64,000 bases of DNA. It comes from Rugalucina vietnamica. Lineage: Eukaryota > Mollusca > Bivalvia > Lucinida > Lucinidae. The notes under the pieces are model-generated. The model was not told where the DNA came from, made no database searches, and saw nothing but the letters and a program-made list of their open reading frames with translations. Shown here one piece after another: positions 40,644 through 52,089 of this stretch. A program made the position numbers and the translations under genes. Each line of letters opens with the position of its first letter. Position 1 is the first letter of the stretch. The stretch lies in NCBI GenBank assembly GCA_964017185.1, contig OZ024878.1, forward strand, positions 15,509,351 through 15,573,350, in the 5' to 3' direction.

Positions 40644-41739
40644 ACCTACTGCTGGACTTTTCAAAGGCCTTTGATAAAGTAAATCACGCCAAACTCCTGT
40701 GGAAGCTCCATCAGTATGGTATCAGAGGAAATGCACTTGCCTGGATCCGTGCCTTCCTGGGGAACCGGTCACAGACGGTGGTACGTGATGGGGAGGAATC
40801 GGGATCGGTCCCTGTGACCTCTGGGGTACCCCAGGGCTCTGTCCTTGGCCCGATCCTGTTTCTAGTCTACATCAATGACCTGCCGGATGAGTTGTCATCT
40901 CAGGTACGTCTCTTTGCAGATGACACGGCTGTGTACCTTACAATAGGAGGTGCGGAAGATGGCATGTTGCTACAAAATGACTTGGACAGACTTTCTGTGT
41001 GGGAGGACAGTTGGGACATGGAGTTTAATCCGTCCAAGTGCCAGGTGGTGCGGGTGACATCCTCCAGAAATCCTTTTAATTTTCCATACACATTACATGG
41101 TCAAGTCCTGGAGGTTGTCACAAGTGCCAAGTACCTGGGGGTGGACATTTCATGTATCTCCAGTGGCCTATCCTGGAATCCCCACATCGACCGGATATCA
41201 AAAAATGCCACCAGGACACTGAACTTCATCCAACGAAACATAAGAACTAAAAATCAAAAGGTACAAGAAGAGACTGCCTACAACACACTGGTCCGCCCCC
41301 AACTGGAGTACGCTGCCCCTGTTTGGGACCCACATACTAAGGAAAAAGTACTTCAGCTCGAAAAAGTGCAGCGCAGAGCAGCACGCTGGACCACCAGTAG
41401 CTTTGACTACCGGTCAAGTACAACTGAAATTGTGAACAATCTTGGATGGACAACGCTTGAGCAAAGACGGCAGATGCGCGCCTATGTCTTTTTTTCAAAA
41501 TTGTGCACGGAATTGTTGCAGTACCCCTCCCTGATTACATTCAACCCTCAAATCGAATTTCTAGATATTGCCACTCTATGACATTTCGCCAGTTACATAC
41601 GACAAAAAATTACTATAAATACTCCTTCTTTCCACTGGCCATTGTTCAGTGGAATGCCCTCCCTGAAACTGTTGCATGCTTACCAGACCTTGATTCTTTC
41701 AAGGTCTCAGTACGTAAGCTGCAACACTCCAGGCCATAG
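40644..41739 (+). pseudogene. LINE ORF fragment: reverse transcriptase catalytic and C-terminal part
   Basis: LLLDFSKAFDKVNHAKLLW leads to GVPQGSVLGPILFLVYINDL and the catalytic FADDTAVYL, then FNPSKCQVVRV and KYLGVDI. After a frameshift near 41.54 kb it ends FFPLAIVQWNALPETVACL then SVRKLQHSRP. The catalytic residues are intact but the frame is not. Confidence 0.9.
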
Positions 41740-44700
41740 ATCTGGAAATAGTTGTTTTTATCCTGTTTTTAAATCCCACTTAACTATTTTAACCTATCAT
41801 CTTTTATCCGCCTTACTGAATGCTTTTAACCTGTCTTTTCATTAATTTTCAGCCTTTTTCTGTTCGACAGCGCATCTGCCTAGAATGTCCGTGAGGGCGT
41901 ATGGCAGTATAGAAAGATAGATAGATAAACAAAAATAAAATTCAAATACATGTATCACTGGTCCTACACATTTCAAGTTGAAAAACCACCTCTGCTAACT
42001 TTCAGTTTACATGCACGGATTTACGGCAGACAAATGGTTTTATCTGATGCTGTAGAGCAGATTGTGTTTATTTTAAAAATAAAGCTGTCATGGTTTTGAT
42101 ATATCTCCATGTACTTTAGGACTGCCAGAAAATACAGGGGCACTTGGTCTATAGACTGTTTCCCTTGATTTAGCGTGCTGCTCGGATCAATCCGATCACT
42201 CTTAAAATTTCTAAATCAAGTACGCCCTTGGTTTCTGTGTTTCTGGTCAACTCTGACGTGAATGCCCTGGTCAACTCTGACGTGAAGCCCTGGTTCGAGA
42301 ACGACTGCCGATCATCCCGATATCTGGAGACGGTCATGGTAAATACCGCTAAGAACTACTAAGAACTACTAAGAAGCACTAAGAACTACTAAGAAGCACT
42401 AAGAACCACAAAGAAGCACTAAGAAGCACTAAGAACATCAAAAAAACTATTAAAACACAAACGACGAATAGCAGGAGGGTAAGAAAATAAAAGTATTTAC
42501 TATTTGTAACGGAAAATTAAAAAAGAAAATCGGCAATAATAGACTCTCTAGCTTTCAGATATTTTTTCTTATCTTGAGAAAAAGTCAAACCAATAAAATT
42601 AGTTATGTGCTGCAGTGCGAGATATGCATGCAGACGTGCAGAGAAATAGAGCCATTAAACAATTCTTGAACTATTCTTATTGAAAAACAAACTAATTGTT
42701 TAAATTAAGCAGAGATATTGTAATCGGTGACACGTGCGCTTTCCTATATTGTCAATCGGTGACACGCGTCGCCTGACACGTGCCAATGCTAGAATATACC
42801 GGCACCAATATACTCAAAACGGATTAGCATAAAAGGACACCTTGGTTTTTTTTGCGTCATTTCGAATGATACAGCGCTGCTAACCGGCGAATTATTTTTT
42901 TTTTATTTTTATAATATACCCGTATATACCTGTACATGTACAGTCATGTGGTATCTGTTTTGCAAATTGCGTATTCGAAATCCCGACTGCATATACACGT
43001 AGTCATTGGTGGGACTCTAAAACTATATGTGTTATGGGCCAGGTTTTTTTATTGTTATTTCATAAAAATGTTGATTAATTTCGGCAATTAAAACGAGGCC
43101 AAGATTTTATTCTCTTAGTATGCATATATACTTTTAAGCGGGAACGATGTCTTTGTTAGTTGTCACTTTTTCCCCTAAACCAAGATTGACGAGAATATGA
43201 CTACATGCAATCTGTTGTGTTCAATGATTATTAAATAAACTCCTGTAAAAACTCCTGTTGCATGCTTACCAGACCTTGATTCTTTCAAGGTCTCAGTACG
43301 TAAGCTGCAACACTCCAGGCCATAGATCTGGAAATAGTTGTTTTTATCCTGTTTTTAAATCCCACTTAACTATTTTAACCTATCATCTTTTATCCGCCTT
43401 ACTGAATGCTTTTAACCTGTCTTTTCATTAATTTTCAGCCTTTTTCTGTTCGACAGCGCATCTGCCTAGAATGTCCGTGAGGGCGTATGGCAGTATAGAA
43501 AGATAGATAGATAAACAAAAATAAAATTCAAATACATGTATCACTGGTCCTACACATTTCAAGTTGAAAAACCACCTCTGCTAACTTTCAGTTTACATGC
43601 ACGGATTTACGGCAGACAAATGGTTTTATCTGATGCTGTAGAGCAGATTGTGTTTATTTTAAAAATAAAGCTGTCATGGTTTTGATATATCTCCATGTAC
43701 TTTAGGACTGCCAGAAAATACAGGGGCACTTGGTCTATAGACTGTTTCCCTTGATTTAGCGTGCTGCTCGGATCAATCCGATCACTCTTAAAATTTCTAA
43801 ATCAAGTACGCCCTTGGTTTCTGTGTTTCTGGTCAACTCTGACGTGAATGCCCTGGTCAACTCTGACGTGAAGCCCTGGTTCGAGAACGACTGCCGATCA
43901 TCCCGATATCTGGAGACGGTCATGGTAAATACCGCTAAGAACTACTAAGAACTACTAAGAAGCACTAAGAACTACTAAGAACCACAAAGAAGCACTAAGA
44001 AGCACTAAGAACATCAAAAAACTATTAAAACACAAACGACGAATAGCAGGAGGGTAAGAAAATAAAAGTATTTACTATTTGTAACGGAAAATTAAAAAAG
44101 AAAATCGGCAATAATAGACTCTCTAGCTTTCAGATATTTTTTCTTATCTTGAGAAAAAGTCAAACCAATAAAATTAGTTATGTGCTGCAGTGCGAGATAT
44201 GCATGCAGACGTGCAGAGAAATAGAGCCATTAAACAATTCTTGAACTATTCTTATTGAAAAACAAACTAATTGTTTAAATTAAGCAGAGATATTGTAATC
44301 GGTGACACGTGCGCTTTCCTATATTGTCAATCGGTGACACGCGTCGCCTGACACGTGCCAATGCTAGAATATACCGGCACCAATATACTCAAAACGGATT
44401 AGCATAAAAGGACACCTTGGTTTTTTTTGCGTCATTTCGAATGATACAGCGCTGCTAACCGGCGAATTATTTTTTTTTTATTTTTATAATATACCCGTAT
44501 ATACCTGTACATGTACAGTCATGTGGTATCTGTTTTGCAAATTGCGTATTCGAAATCCCGACTGCATATACACGTAGTCATTGGTGGGACTCTAAAACTA
44601 TATGTGTTATGGGCCAGGTTTTTTTATTGTTATTTCATAAAAATGTTGATTAATTTCGGCAATTAAAACGAGGCCAAGATTTTATTCTCTTAGTATGCAT

Positions 44701-46410
44701 ATATACTTTTAAGCGGGAACGATGTCTTTGTTAGTTGTCACTTTTTCCCCTAAACCAAGATTGACGAGAATATGACTACATGCAATCTGTTGTGTTCAAT
44801 GATTATTAAATAAACTCCTGTAAAAACTCCTGTTGCATGCTTACCAGACCTTGATTCTTTCAAGGTCTCAGTACGTAAGCTGCAACACTCCAGGCCATAG
44901 ATCTGGAAATAGTTGTTTTTATCCTGTTTTTAAATCCCACTTAACTATTTTAACCTATCATCTTTTATCCGCCTTACTGAATGCTTTTAACCTGTCTTTT
45001 CATTAATTTTCAGCCTTTTTCTGTTCGACAGCGCATCTGCCTAGAATGTCCGTGAGGGCGTATGGCAGTATAGAAAGATAGATAGATAAACAAAAATAAA
45101 ATTCAAATACATGTATCACTGGTCCTACACATTTCAAGTTGAAAAACCACCTCTGCTAACTTTCAGTTTACATGCACGGATTTACGGCAGACAAATGGTT
45201 TTATCTGATGCTGTAGAGCAGATTGTGTTTATTTTAAAAATAAAGCTGTCATGGTTTTGATATATCTCCATGTACTTTAGGACTGCCAGAAAATACAGGG
45301 GCACTTGGTCTATAGACTGTTTCCCTTGATTTAGCGTGCTGCTCGGATCAATCCGATCACTCTTAAAATTTCTAAATCAAGTACGCCCTTGGTTTCTGTG
45401 TTTCTGGTCAACTCTGACGTGAATGCCCTGGTCAACTCTGACGTGAAGCCCTGGTTCGAGAACGACTGCCGATCATCCCGATATCTGGAGACGGTCATGG
45501 TAAATACCGCTAAGAACTACTAAGAACTACTAAGAAGCACTAAGAACTACTAAGAAGCACTAAGAACCACAAAGAAGCACTAAGAAGCACTAAGAACATC
45601 AAAAAACTATTAAAACACAAACGACGAATAGCAGGAGGGTAAGAAAATAAAAGTATTTACTATTTGTAACGGAAAATTAAAAAAGAAAATCGGCAATAAT
45701 AGACTCTCTAGCTTTCAGATATTTTTTCTTATCTTGAGAAAAAGTCAAACCAATAAAATTAGTTATGTGCTGCAGTGCGAGATATGCATGCAGACGTGCA
45801 GAGAAATAGAGCCATTAAACAATTCTTGAACTATTCTTATTGAAAAACAAACTAATTGTTTAAATTAAGCAGAGATATTGTAATCGGTGACACGTGCGCT
45901 TTCCTATATTGTCAATCGGTGACACGCGTCGCCTGACACGTGCCAATGCTAGAATATACCGGCACCAATATACTCAAAACGGATTAGCATAAAAGGACAC
46001 CTTGGTTTTTTTTGCGTCATTTCGAATGATACAGCGCTGCTAACCGGCGAATTATTTTTTTTTTATTTTTATAATATACCCGTATATACCTGTACATGTA
46101 CAGTCATGTGGTATCTGTTTTGCAAATTGCGTATTCGAAATCCCGACTGCATATACACGTAGTCATTGGTGGGACTCTAAAACTATATGTGTTATGGGCC
46201 AGGTTTTTTTATTGTTATTTCATAAAAATGTTGATTAATTTCGGCAATTAAAACGAGGCCAAGATTTTATTCTCTTAGTATGCATATATACTTTTAAGCG
46301 GGAACGATGTCTTTGTTAGTTGTCACTTTTTCCCCTAAACCAAGATTGACGAGAATATGACTACATGCAATCTGTTGTGTTCAATGATTATTAAATAAAC
46401 TCCTGTAAAA
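41669..46410. repeat. 1.58-kb unit repeated three times in tandem
   Basis: Units start at 41669, 43255 and 44830 (spacing 1586 and 1575 bp). They are almost identical over their whole length. Each begins inside the LINE codons for TVACLPDLDSF, runs through the LINE 3' UTR and GATA tail, and continues into about 1.3 kb of unrelated AT-rich DNA. Most of the length difference is in an internal TAAGAACTAC-type array. The only coding trace is a LINE-like VKPWFENDCRSSRYLETVM near 42.29 kb and its repeats. Confidence 0.95.
42340..42460 (+). repeat. ~10-bp minisatellite (TAAGAACTAC / TAAGAAGCAC)
   Basis: Alternating ACTAAGAACT and ACTAAGAAGC units. The array recurs at about 43.93-44.03 and 45.51-45.61 kb in the other two large units, with one unit fewer in the middle copy. 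An inverted array is at 47512-47613. Confidence 0.88.
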
Positions 46411-46517
46411 GAGATAGAAAGATGATACGGAATTTTATTGGATACACAATAACATTTTGGAAACAGATATGCTGATTAAGATATTTATGCCCGTACTTAA
46501 CAAACCAGCGGGACATC

Positions 46518-46755
46518 TACTTAGGGCATCATTTGATAATTGTCTCGAGTGTCATGATAATAAATTATGAGATATGGCTGTACCAATTACTTTTAAAATA
46601 AGAATGCATGTGCATTGCGGATTGCGACAATAAGCTACTTAGGGCATCATTTGATAATTGTCTCGAGTGTCATGATAATAAATTATGAGATATGGCTGTA
46701 CCAATTACTTTTTAAATAAGAATGCATGTACACTGCGGATTGCGACAATAAGCAT
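46518..46755 (+). repeat. 117-bp tandem duplication
   Basis: Two nearly identical copies beginning CTACTTAGGGCATCATTTGA, the second starting at 46635. There is no ORF or other signal. Confidence 0.88.
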
Positions 46756-47511
46756 ATAACCTTAGAAAGATAAAATAAATAATAAATAGATAAAACAAAT
46801 TAAATAGCAAATAAGTATTTATACATCTAACCGCAAAATCAATGCAATACTTTGTTTAACACCTGTAATTCAGAAATGATCAATTCACTTTTGCTTAAAT
46901 GTGGTACAAGCGTCATTATTGTTGAATTCTACACATACCGGGTCTCATTTTTCTTATATTAATACCTGATTTTCAAAATGTGTGAAGCCTAAATTTGTGG
47001 GCAATAAACTTTGACAACCCTTTGAACAACGATTGCATATTGGAGATAAACCGCGAAACTTTTAAGCATATTTTAAGAAAACTATATAACGGTAATGACC
47101 GATCAAATTTGAGTGGTTAAAGACGAACAGCATTGGTTCAACATCACAATCTTCAAATAGCTTAATTGCAGCTTTAGTTTGAAACACATGCTCGATCTTG
47201 AATTGATTGTACAAATGTATCTTTGAATAATCACGGCAAAAAACACGCCGGCTGCATTTCGTCTTTATTCTTTACATTCATAATAACAAAAATAAATATC
47301 CCAGTGCTCCAAACATAAACTGTAGAAATATTTGATCAGATAAACAGATAACTGTGCCGTTGTCGGGTCCCAAGCCCCGGGTGAGAAAATCAGGAGGGTC
47401 TGTTTGTTTCAACATTTACCTGAATAAAAAAGACATTTCAAAAACATTTAAATTGAATTCATAACAACATTTTAGTGTTTCTTCATAGTCCTCGGGGCTT
47501 CTGTGTATTTC

Positions 47512-47613
47512 CTAGGGCTCCTTAAACGATCTTAATGCTTCTTTGTTGTTCTTAGTGCTTCTTAGTGCTTCTTTGTGGTTCTTAGTAGTTCTTAGTGCTT
47601 CTTAGTGGTATTT
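47512..47613 (-). repeat. Inverted copy of the TAAGAACTAC minisatellite
   Basis: Reads GTGCTTCTTAGT / GTAGTTCTTAGT units and ends GGTATTTACC. This is the reverse complement of the array and its GGTAAATACC border in the 1.58-kb units. Confidence 0.85.
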
Positions 47614-47629
47614 ACCCCGACCCTCTGGA

Positions 47630-47986
47630 GATACAGTATATGATGTCGACAAGACTGTAACTATGGTGAACAGAGTACTAACGGAATGCGCCGAGGAGTC
47701 TGCTCCCAGGAAACAACGACGACCAAGGAAAGCGAAGCTAAGGACATGGACACCTGAAATCCGAACCGCCATAACTAACAAGAAGACAGCCTTCCATAAA
47801 TGGAAATCGGCAGGCAGACCAATGGATGAAGGTAACCAGCTCCTCGAACATAAGACAAAAATGACCAAAGCGCTACGTCAACTCTGTAGAAAAGAAAATG
47901 CTGACCAGTATATGAAAGAAAAGCAGGAGATTCTTGATGCTAAAGGCCATGAATCAGTCCTATTCTACATTCTAAAAACGGCTTAA
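47630..47986 (+). pseudogene. LINE coding fragment (linker between endonuclease and RT)
   Basis: Open frame with MVNRVLTECAEESAPRKQRR, RTWTPEIRTAITNKKTAFHK and WKSAGRPMDEGNQLLEHKTK, ending at TAA. Sequences of this kind lie between endonuclease and RT in LINEs. No RT follows; the inverted 305-bp element begins 30 bp downstream. Confidence 0.6.
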
Positions 47987-48014
47987 GCTGAGGGTGAGGT
48001 TATGGTCATGTAAA

Positions 48015-48345
48015 ATCTATTTAAGCCCGCCAGTAACTTTGTGTTACTGATCGTTCCAAGGCGATCCTTCTGTGACGGTTCCTTTTGTTTTATGTCTTGG
48101 TGTTTAAATTTTTGTGCTGTTGGCGCCTTATGTATGTTTTCATATTTTTAGTTAAGTTAAGGTAACTGAGTGGCCACCTATTGGGAAAATAGCTGCTCAT
48201 TCAGCTTACGATATGTTTTCATGGTATAAGTACCTGATTGTTAGTTTGGTTTTTTCCCACCTTGGTTTTTGGAGTGGGAATCTTTTTCTGATTGCGCCTT
48301 TTCCTGATCTTTGCCTGCTTGTACCTTTTTATCTTCGCCATGTTA
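48015..48345. mobile_element. Inverted copy of the 305-bp element
   Basis: Reverse complement of 40334-40643 with few differences, bounded by TTTAAGCCCGCC and CTTGTACCTTTTT. It follows directly after a LINE coding fragment. Confidence 0.78.
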
Positions 48346-48404
48346 AATGGGTACGAGGCTGAGTTACATTCGGAATGGGTTTCGAATCATTTCGACCCAT
48401 GGGG

Positions 48405-48960
48405 ATTAAGATAAGATAAGATAAGAAAATTTATTTTAAGACGGCATAACAGTACATAACAATAAACATAAGCTCTAATGAGCTTTTGACCGTCTATAAA
48501 ACATGTAAACTAGCTACAGAATTAATTTAAAGTCTAAGATAGGAAAACATTATTGCATACAAAGACCTGAAATTTAGATAAAAGTAGTATTTTATGTAAA
48601 AATGAGAAACATTTAACACTAGATCATAGGACAATAGACATATCAGAGTATAAAAATATCATAATAAATATTACTTTATATATGAAAATGTACTATAATT
48701 TTGGAAAAAATAATTTTAGCAAAAGTATTAATTAAGAAAATTGCACTTAATAAGACAATGACTAACAACACCATCACAGGTACTTTTGAATATAATCAAA
48801 CTGGTAAGACGTATAAAATTTAAACGTAATGTAACTGAAATTCAATTAAAATTTAAACAGAAACATTGAAACTGACAAACTCAGAACATTAATTAAAACA
48901 ATAATTTATTTCAACTGTTATTGGGGGATTGTAAACATCAGCTGATTTGTTCGAGACTAC
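48405..48960 (-). mobile_element. Probable 3' end of another LINE with (TCTTA)n tail
   Basis: TAAGATAAGATAAGATAAG precedes AAAATTTATTTTAAGACGGC and an AT-rich stretch with no ORF. On the minus strand this looks like a LINE 3' UTR ending in a 5-bp tail repeat. Assignment is tentative. Confidence 0.4.
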
Positions 48961-49658
48961 TGTGACAGGGGTATAAGCCCCGAGTAATATGGTGACCTAT
49001 TTTTACGATAAAATTTTGTAGAATCAACACGGGTACGAAATGACTCAAATTTCTATTTACGTTGGCACGGCATTTAAGCTAATAGCAAATATTCTCATTT
49101 CCCTTTTTTTTCTTAACTTTTTCTTCTTTTACTTGATTTTATTTCATTTCCTTTATTCCCTTTTTTGAAATATTTTAGAATGTAAAATGAAAACAAAAGA
49201 GTCGAAAGAGCGAAACGGAAAGTACGAACTTTCCTCTATGAACAGCAAAACCTAAAACTGTGCTTAACTGAAAAACTCAAGCGGAAGAAAGCTTGATATA
49301 ATAGGATTGTAGAAGATTTTGTGGTACTTAAGTAGATATTTTATTGATCAAATAACAAACATATGTTCAGTTGCTGTCAGATGACATTTAGGTCTGGTTT
49401 TATCCAAGATAATCTAATAGTCATATATATTTTCGCGACACACTAGATTGCTCAACCAAAACGTAGTGCTTCACTGTGCACCACAAGCTCAAATCTATGT
49501 TCCTTCAATCATGAATGCATGTGTCCACATTTATCTTATCATTATTCTCTAAACACCTGGGGAATGGTGGATGCAAAGTTCTTGTGAATCACCTGAGGTG
49601 ATTGTTCGACAGTATCAGAAGATAGATGGCCAAATTTAACTGGAGGCCCCTTCTGCCT
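48961..49658. other. Intergenic, no gene recognised
   Basis: AT-rich stretch between LINE debris and MITE A. No ORF with a recognisable motif. Confidence 0.6.
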
Positions 49659-49782
49659 CTTTAAGAAGAAGAGGAATTGTAGCAAAAACAAAGACGCTGA
49701 TCATCTTCGTGGTTACCTTGAAGCTGATATGTGCCTTTGTTTTAGCCCAAGCATTTTGTTTGTTTTCTTATGCAGTGGCTCA
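49659..49782. mobile_element. MITE family A, right half
   Basis: AAGAAGAAGAGGAATTGTAG, the hairpin (AAAGACGCTGATCATCTTCG...), then TTGTTTTCTTATGCAGTGGC. The left arm is absent. Confidence 0.78.
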
Positions 49783-49789
49783 GTTAAGT

Positions 49790-50500
49790 GTCATGGTTCT
49801 TCAATTGACACGATCGGCGTGACGTCATAGGTCATTCGTACGAGGTGATTTCCTTGGTGTTTATCGCTGTAACCTTACTGAATTAAAATCAGAAAATATG
49901 AAAACAAAATAAAAGTATTAATAAAGCTTTGCATGTCTTTTTAGATCTCCATTATCTATTCAACTCAAGGTATGAACCCTGTTATTATTCTGACAAATTA
50001 TGATTTTATAAGCGTCTAAAATGATTAAAGTACAGCGATATTGACCGAGTTATACCCTCGACCGAATGAGCGAAGAGGCGGGAAAGGTCCAGTTATGGTA
50101 ACCAATATTGATTTTTTCTAACGAAAGAGTAGCTTGCCGACCGGGTCAATGACTGACCTGGCAAAAGGCCCTTTTTCTCAGGACACATATTTTCATCAAA
50201 AAGTCAGGAAACTTTTCAAATCATGAAGACACCAATTTTTTATTGTAAGTTTTGAAAACAAAACCCACAAGTCAGCTGGTCAGTGGATCTCCAATTTAAT
50301 TATCATTATCGAGCAGGTAAATTGAGTACAAACAATTGCTTTAATCCACTTGTCGCAGTGGTAAAAGGTAATACCTGACGAGTCCAAAATACAGTTATCT
50401 GATGCGTAAACCAATATTTTTGATCAGGGTATAGACAGGTGACGTAAAAGTCATGTAATAAAATACTACTGTATTTGAAGGTACAGTTCAACTTCATAAT
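49790..50500. promoter_or_regulatory. Possible upstream region of SAP30BP
   Basis: GCGTGACGTCATAGG (near 49819-49833) contains a perfect CRE in a slightly CpG-richer stretch about 2 kb before the first coding exon. A non-coding first exon of SAP30BP would be expected upstream of the acceptor at 51801. Only position and the CRE support this. Confidence 0.25.
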
Positions 50501-50502
50501 AC

Positions 50503-50655
50503 AATGCAGTAACTGCACAGCTGATCAGTGGATCAACGGATAGTACAATTCTTCTTCTTTCTAAATACAAAATTTCAATCTTCTGACCATCTTCTATAGC
50601 TTCACAGGCGGTTTGTGTAGGACCTGGTGAGAAACCCCAAAGACCATTTTTCTAG
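50503..50655. mobile_element. MITE family A, degenerate inverted part
   Basis: GCACAGCTGATCAGTGGATC, GATAGTACAATTCTTCTTC and GGCGGTTTGTGTAGGACCTG match the second arm. It lies 30 bp before the second Foldback-like element. Confidence 0.72.
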
Positions 50656-50692
50656 TAACTTGCTTCATATAGAAAAAAACTCAAAAGGTTTA

Positions 50693-51755
50693 GGCAGTGG
50701 CTATTTTGCCGGACCCGGCAAAATAGCTCCTAGGGGCTATTTTGCCGGCCCCGTCAAAATAAGGCATAATAGTCTGTAGGCTATTTTGCCGGACCCGGCA
50801 AATTAGCTATACTATACATATAGGCTATTTTGCCGCACCAAAAACTTAGTGAAATTTTTAATTTATTTTTAGCGTTTTTTTTTTTTTTTTTTTATCTACA
50901 TTTTTTTTTTTTTTTATTTACCTTATGTTTTAAGATAAGAATATACATACCGAAAATGTTGATAAAAGACTTTATTCAGATATAAATGGGATTATGGCTG
51001 GCATTCTGGGACAGTTTAAAAGGGAATCAAGGAGAAAAATTGTAGTGAAAAGATCTGAAGATTAAAGCCAGAATACACACAGATGATCCCCAAGAATATA
51101 TGCATTGTAGAAATCAACACTCATTGGCATTGCAGATATGTTTAGCTAGTAAAGAAGCGTACAAAATCAGTTTCTTTCCACAGACTATCAGGGACTGGAA
51201 CTTTTCACCCATCAGACTAACATATTCCTTTGTGTGCCTGTCAGAAATTTTACTATCCCAGTTCTGGTAATTTTCAGTTGTCTCAAAATGTCATTATACC
51301 CCCGAAATTTATGCCAACGGGTATATAGCTTTTGCTTTTCCGTTTGTCCGTTCGTATGTTAGTTAGTTTGTATGTTTATTTGTAATTCAGGAACGTTCGT
51401 AGAATTTATGTCTTTGGTTAAAGTTTCTCTGTGGTGTATATCTTATGAACCAATGACCAGAAACCTTTCTAACTTTACTAAAGTTGGGTCATAAAAAAAG
51501 CACAAAAAGCAACCTATTGATTGAGAAATATCTCAAATAAATAAATAGATAAATAAAACAAAAATGTAGATAAAAATACCTTACAAAATATAAAATAAAA
51601 TTTTTAATAAGTATTTGGTACGGCAAAATAGCCTATAAGTCCAATATAGCTATTTTACCGGGTCCGGCAAAATAGCTCCCAGGGACTATTTTGCCGGGTC
51701 CGGCAAAATAGCTCCTAGGGGCTATTTTGCCGGGTCCGGCAAAATAGCCACTGCC
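50693..51755. mobile_element. Second Foldback-like element, 1.06 kb, with 9-bp target site duplication
   Basis: AAAGGTTTA occurs directly outside both ends (50684-50692 and 51756-51764). The ends are GGCAGTGGCTATTTTGCCGG and its inverse. Both arms are built from repeated GGCTATTTTGCCGGACCCGG / CCGGCAAAATAGC units (about four per arm), each itself palindromic. The loop is AT-rich with poly-T runs and has no ORF. It ends 46 bp upstream of the first SAP30BP exon recognised. Confidence 0.85.
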
Positions 51756-51815
51756 AAAGGTTTATGGACAACCGACTCATTATCTAAGGTTCTCTTTTCA
51801 GTTAATAGCCTCAGA

Positions 51816-52089
51816 ATGTCAGTTCCGCACATGGACAGAACAGACAGCTCAGCTGCTATGGCATCACTAGCCACATACGCCGACCCTTCAGATTCTGAAG
51901 ATGACGATACCAAGGTGAAGTCGGCTGTTGATGCCATCTCAGACGAAGAGGTGGGCACTGCGACTCCTACCCCCACCCCCATCAGTAACACAGCGGCAGC
52001 TTTGGCATCCAAGATAGTCCAAGAACATGATAATGACTCTAGATCGAGCATGGATCTCACAGAACATACAAAACCTAGGAAAAAGAAAA
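51816..52089 (+). CDS. SAP30BP: SAP30BP exon 1 (coding)
   Basis: The first ATG gives MSVPHMDRTDSSAAMASLAT. A second in-frame ATG at MASLATYADP aligns better with the short N terminus of vertebrate proteins, so either start is possible. A TTCAG at 51797-51801 precedes the exon and leaves 14 bp of 5' UTR. The donor is GTAAGT. Confidence 0.88.

Larger units (their letters stand above)
38205..41935 (+). mobile_element. Degenerate non-LTR retrotransposon (LINE): PHD finger - endonuclease - reverse transcriptase
   Basis: A CR1/Jockey-like LINE with domains in the usual order and a 3' UTR ending in a GATAGATAGATA tail. At least three frameshifts (near 38.71, 39.49 and 41.54 kb) and a 305-bp insertion make it non-coding. 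The part from 41669 onward is included in the tandem triplication. The 5' end was not determined. Confidence 0.88.

Noticed and set aside
41669-46410. Tandem rRNA, histone or other multicopy gene cluster
   Set aside because: The units contain no RNA gene and no open frame beyond LINE remnants.
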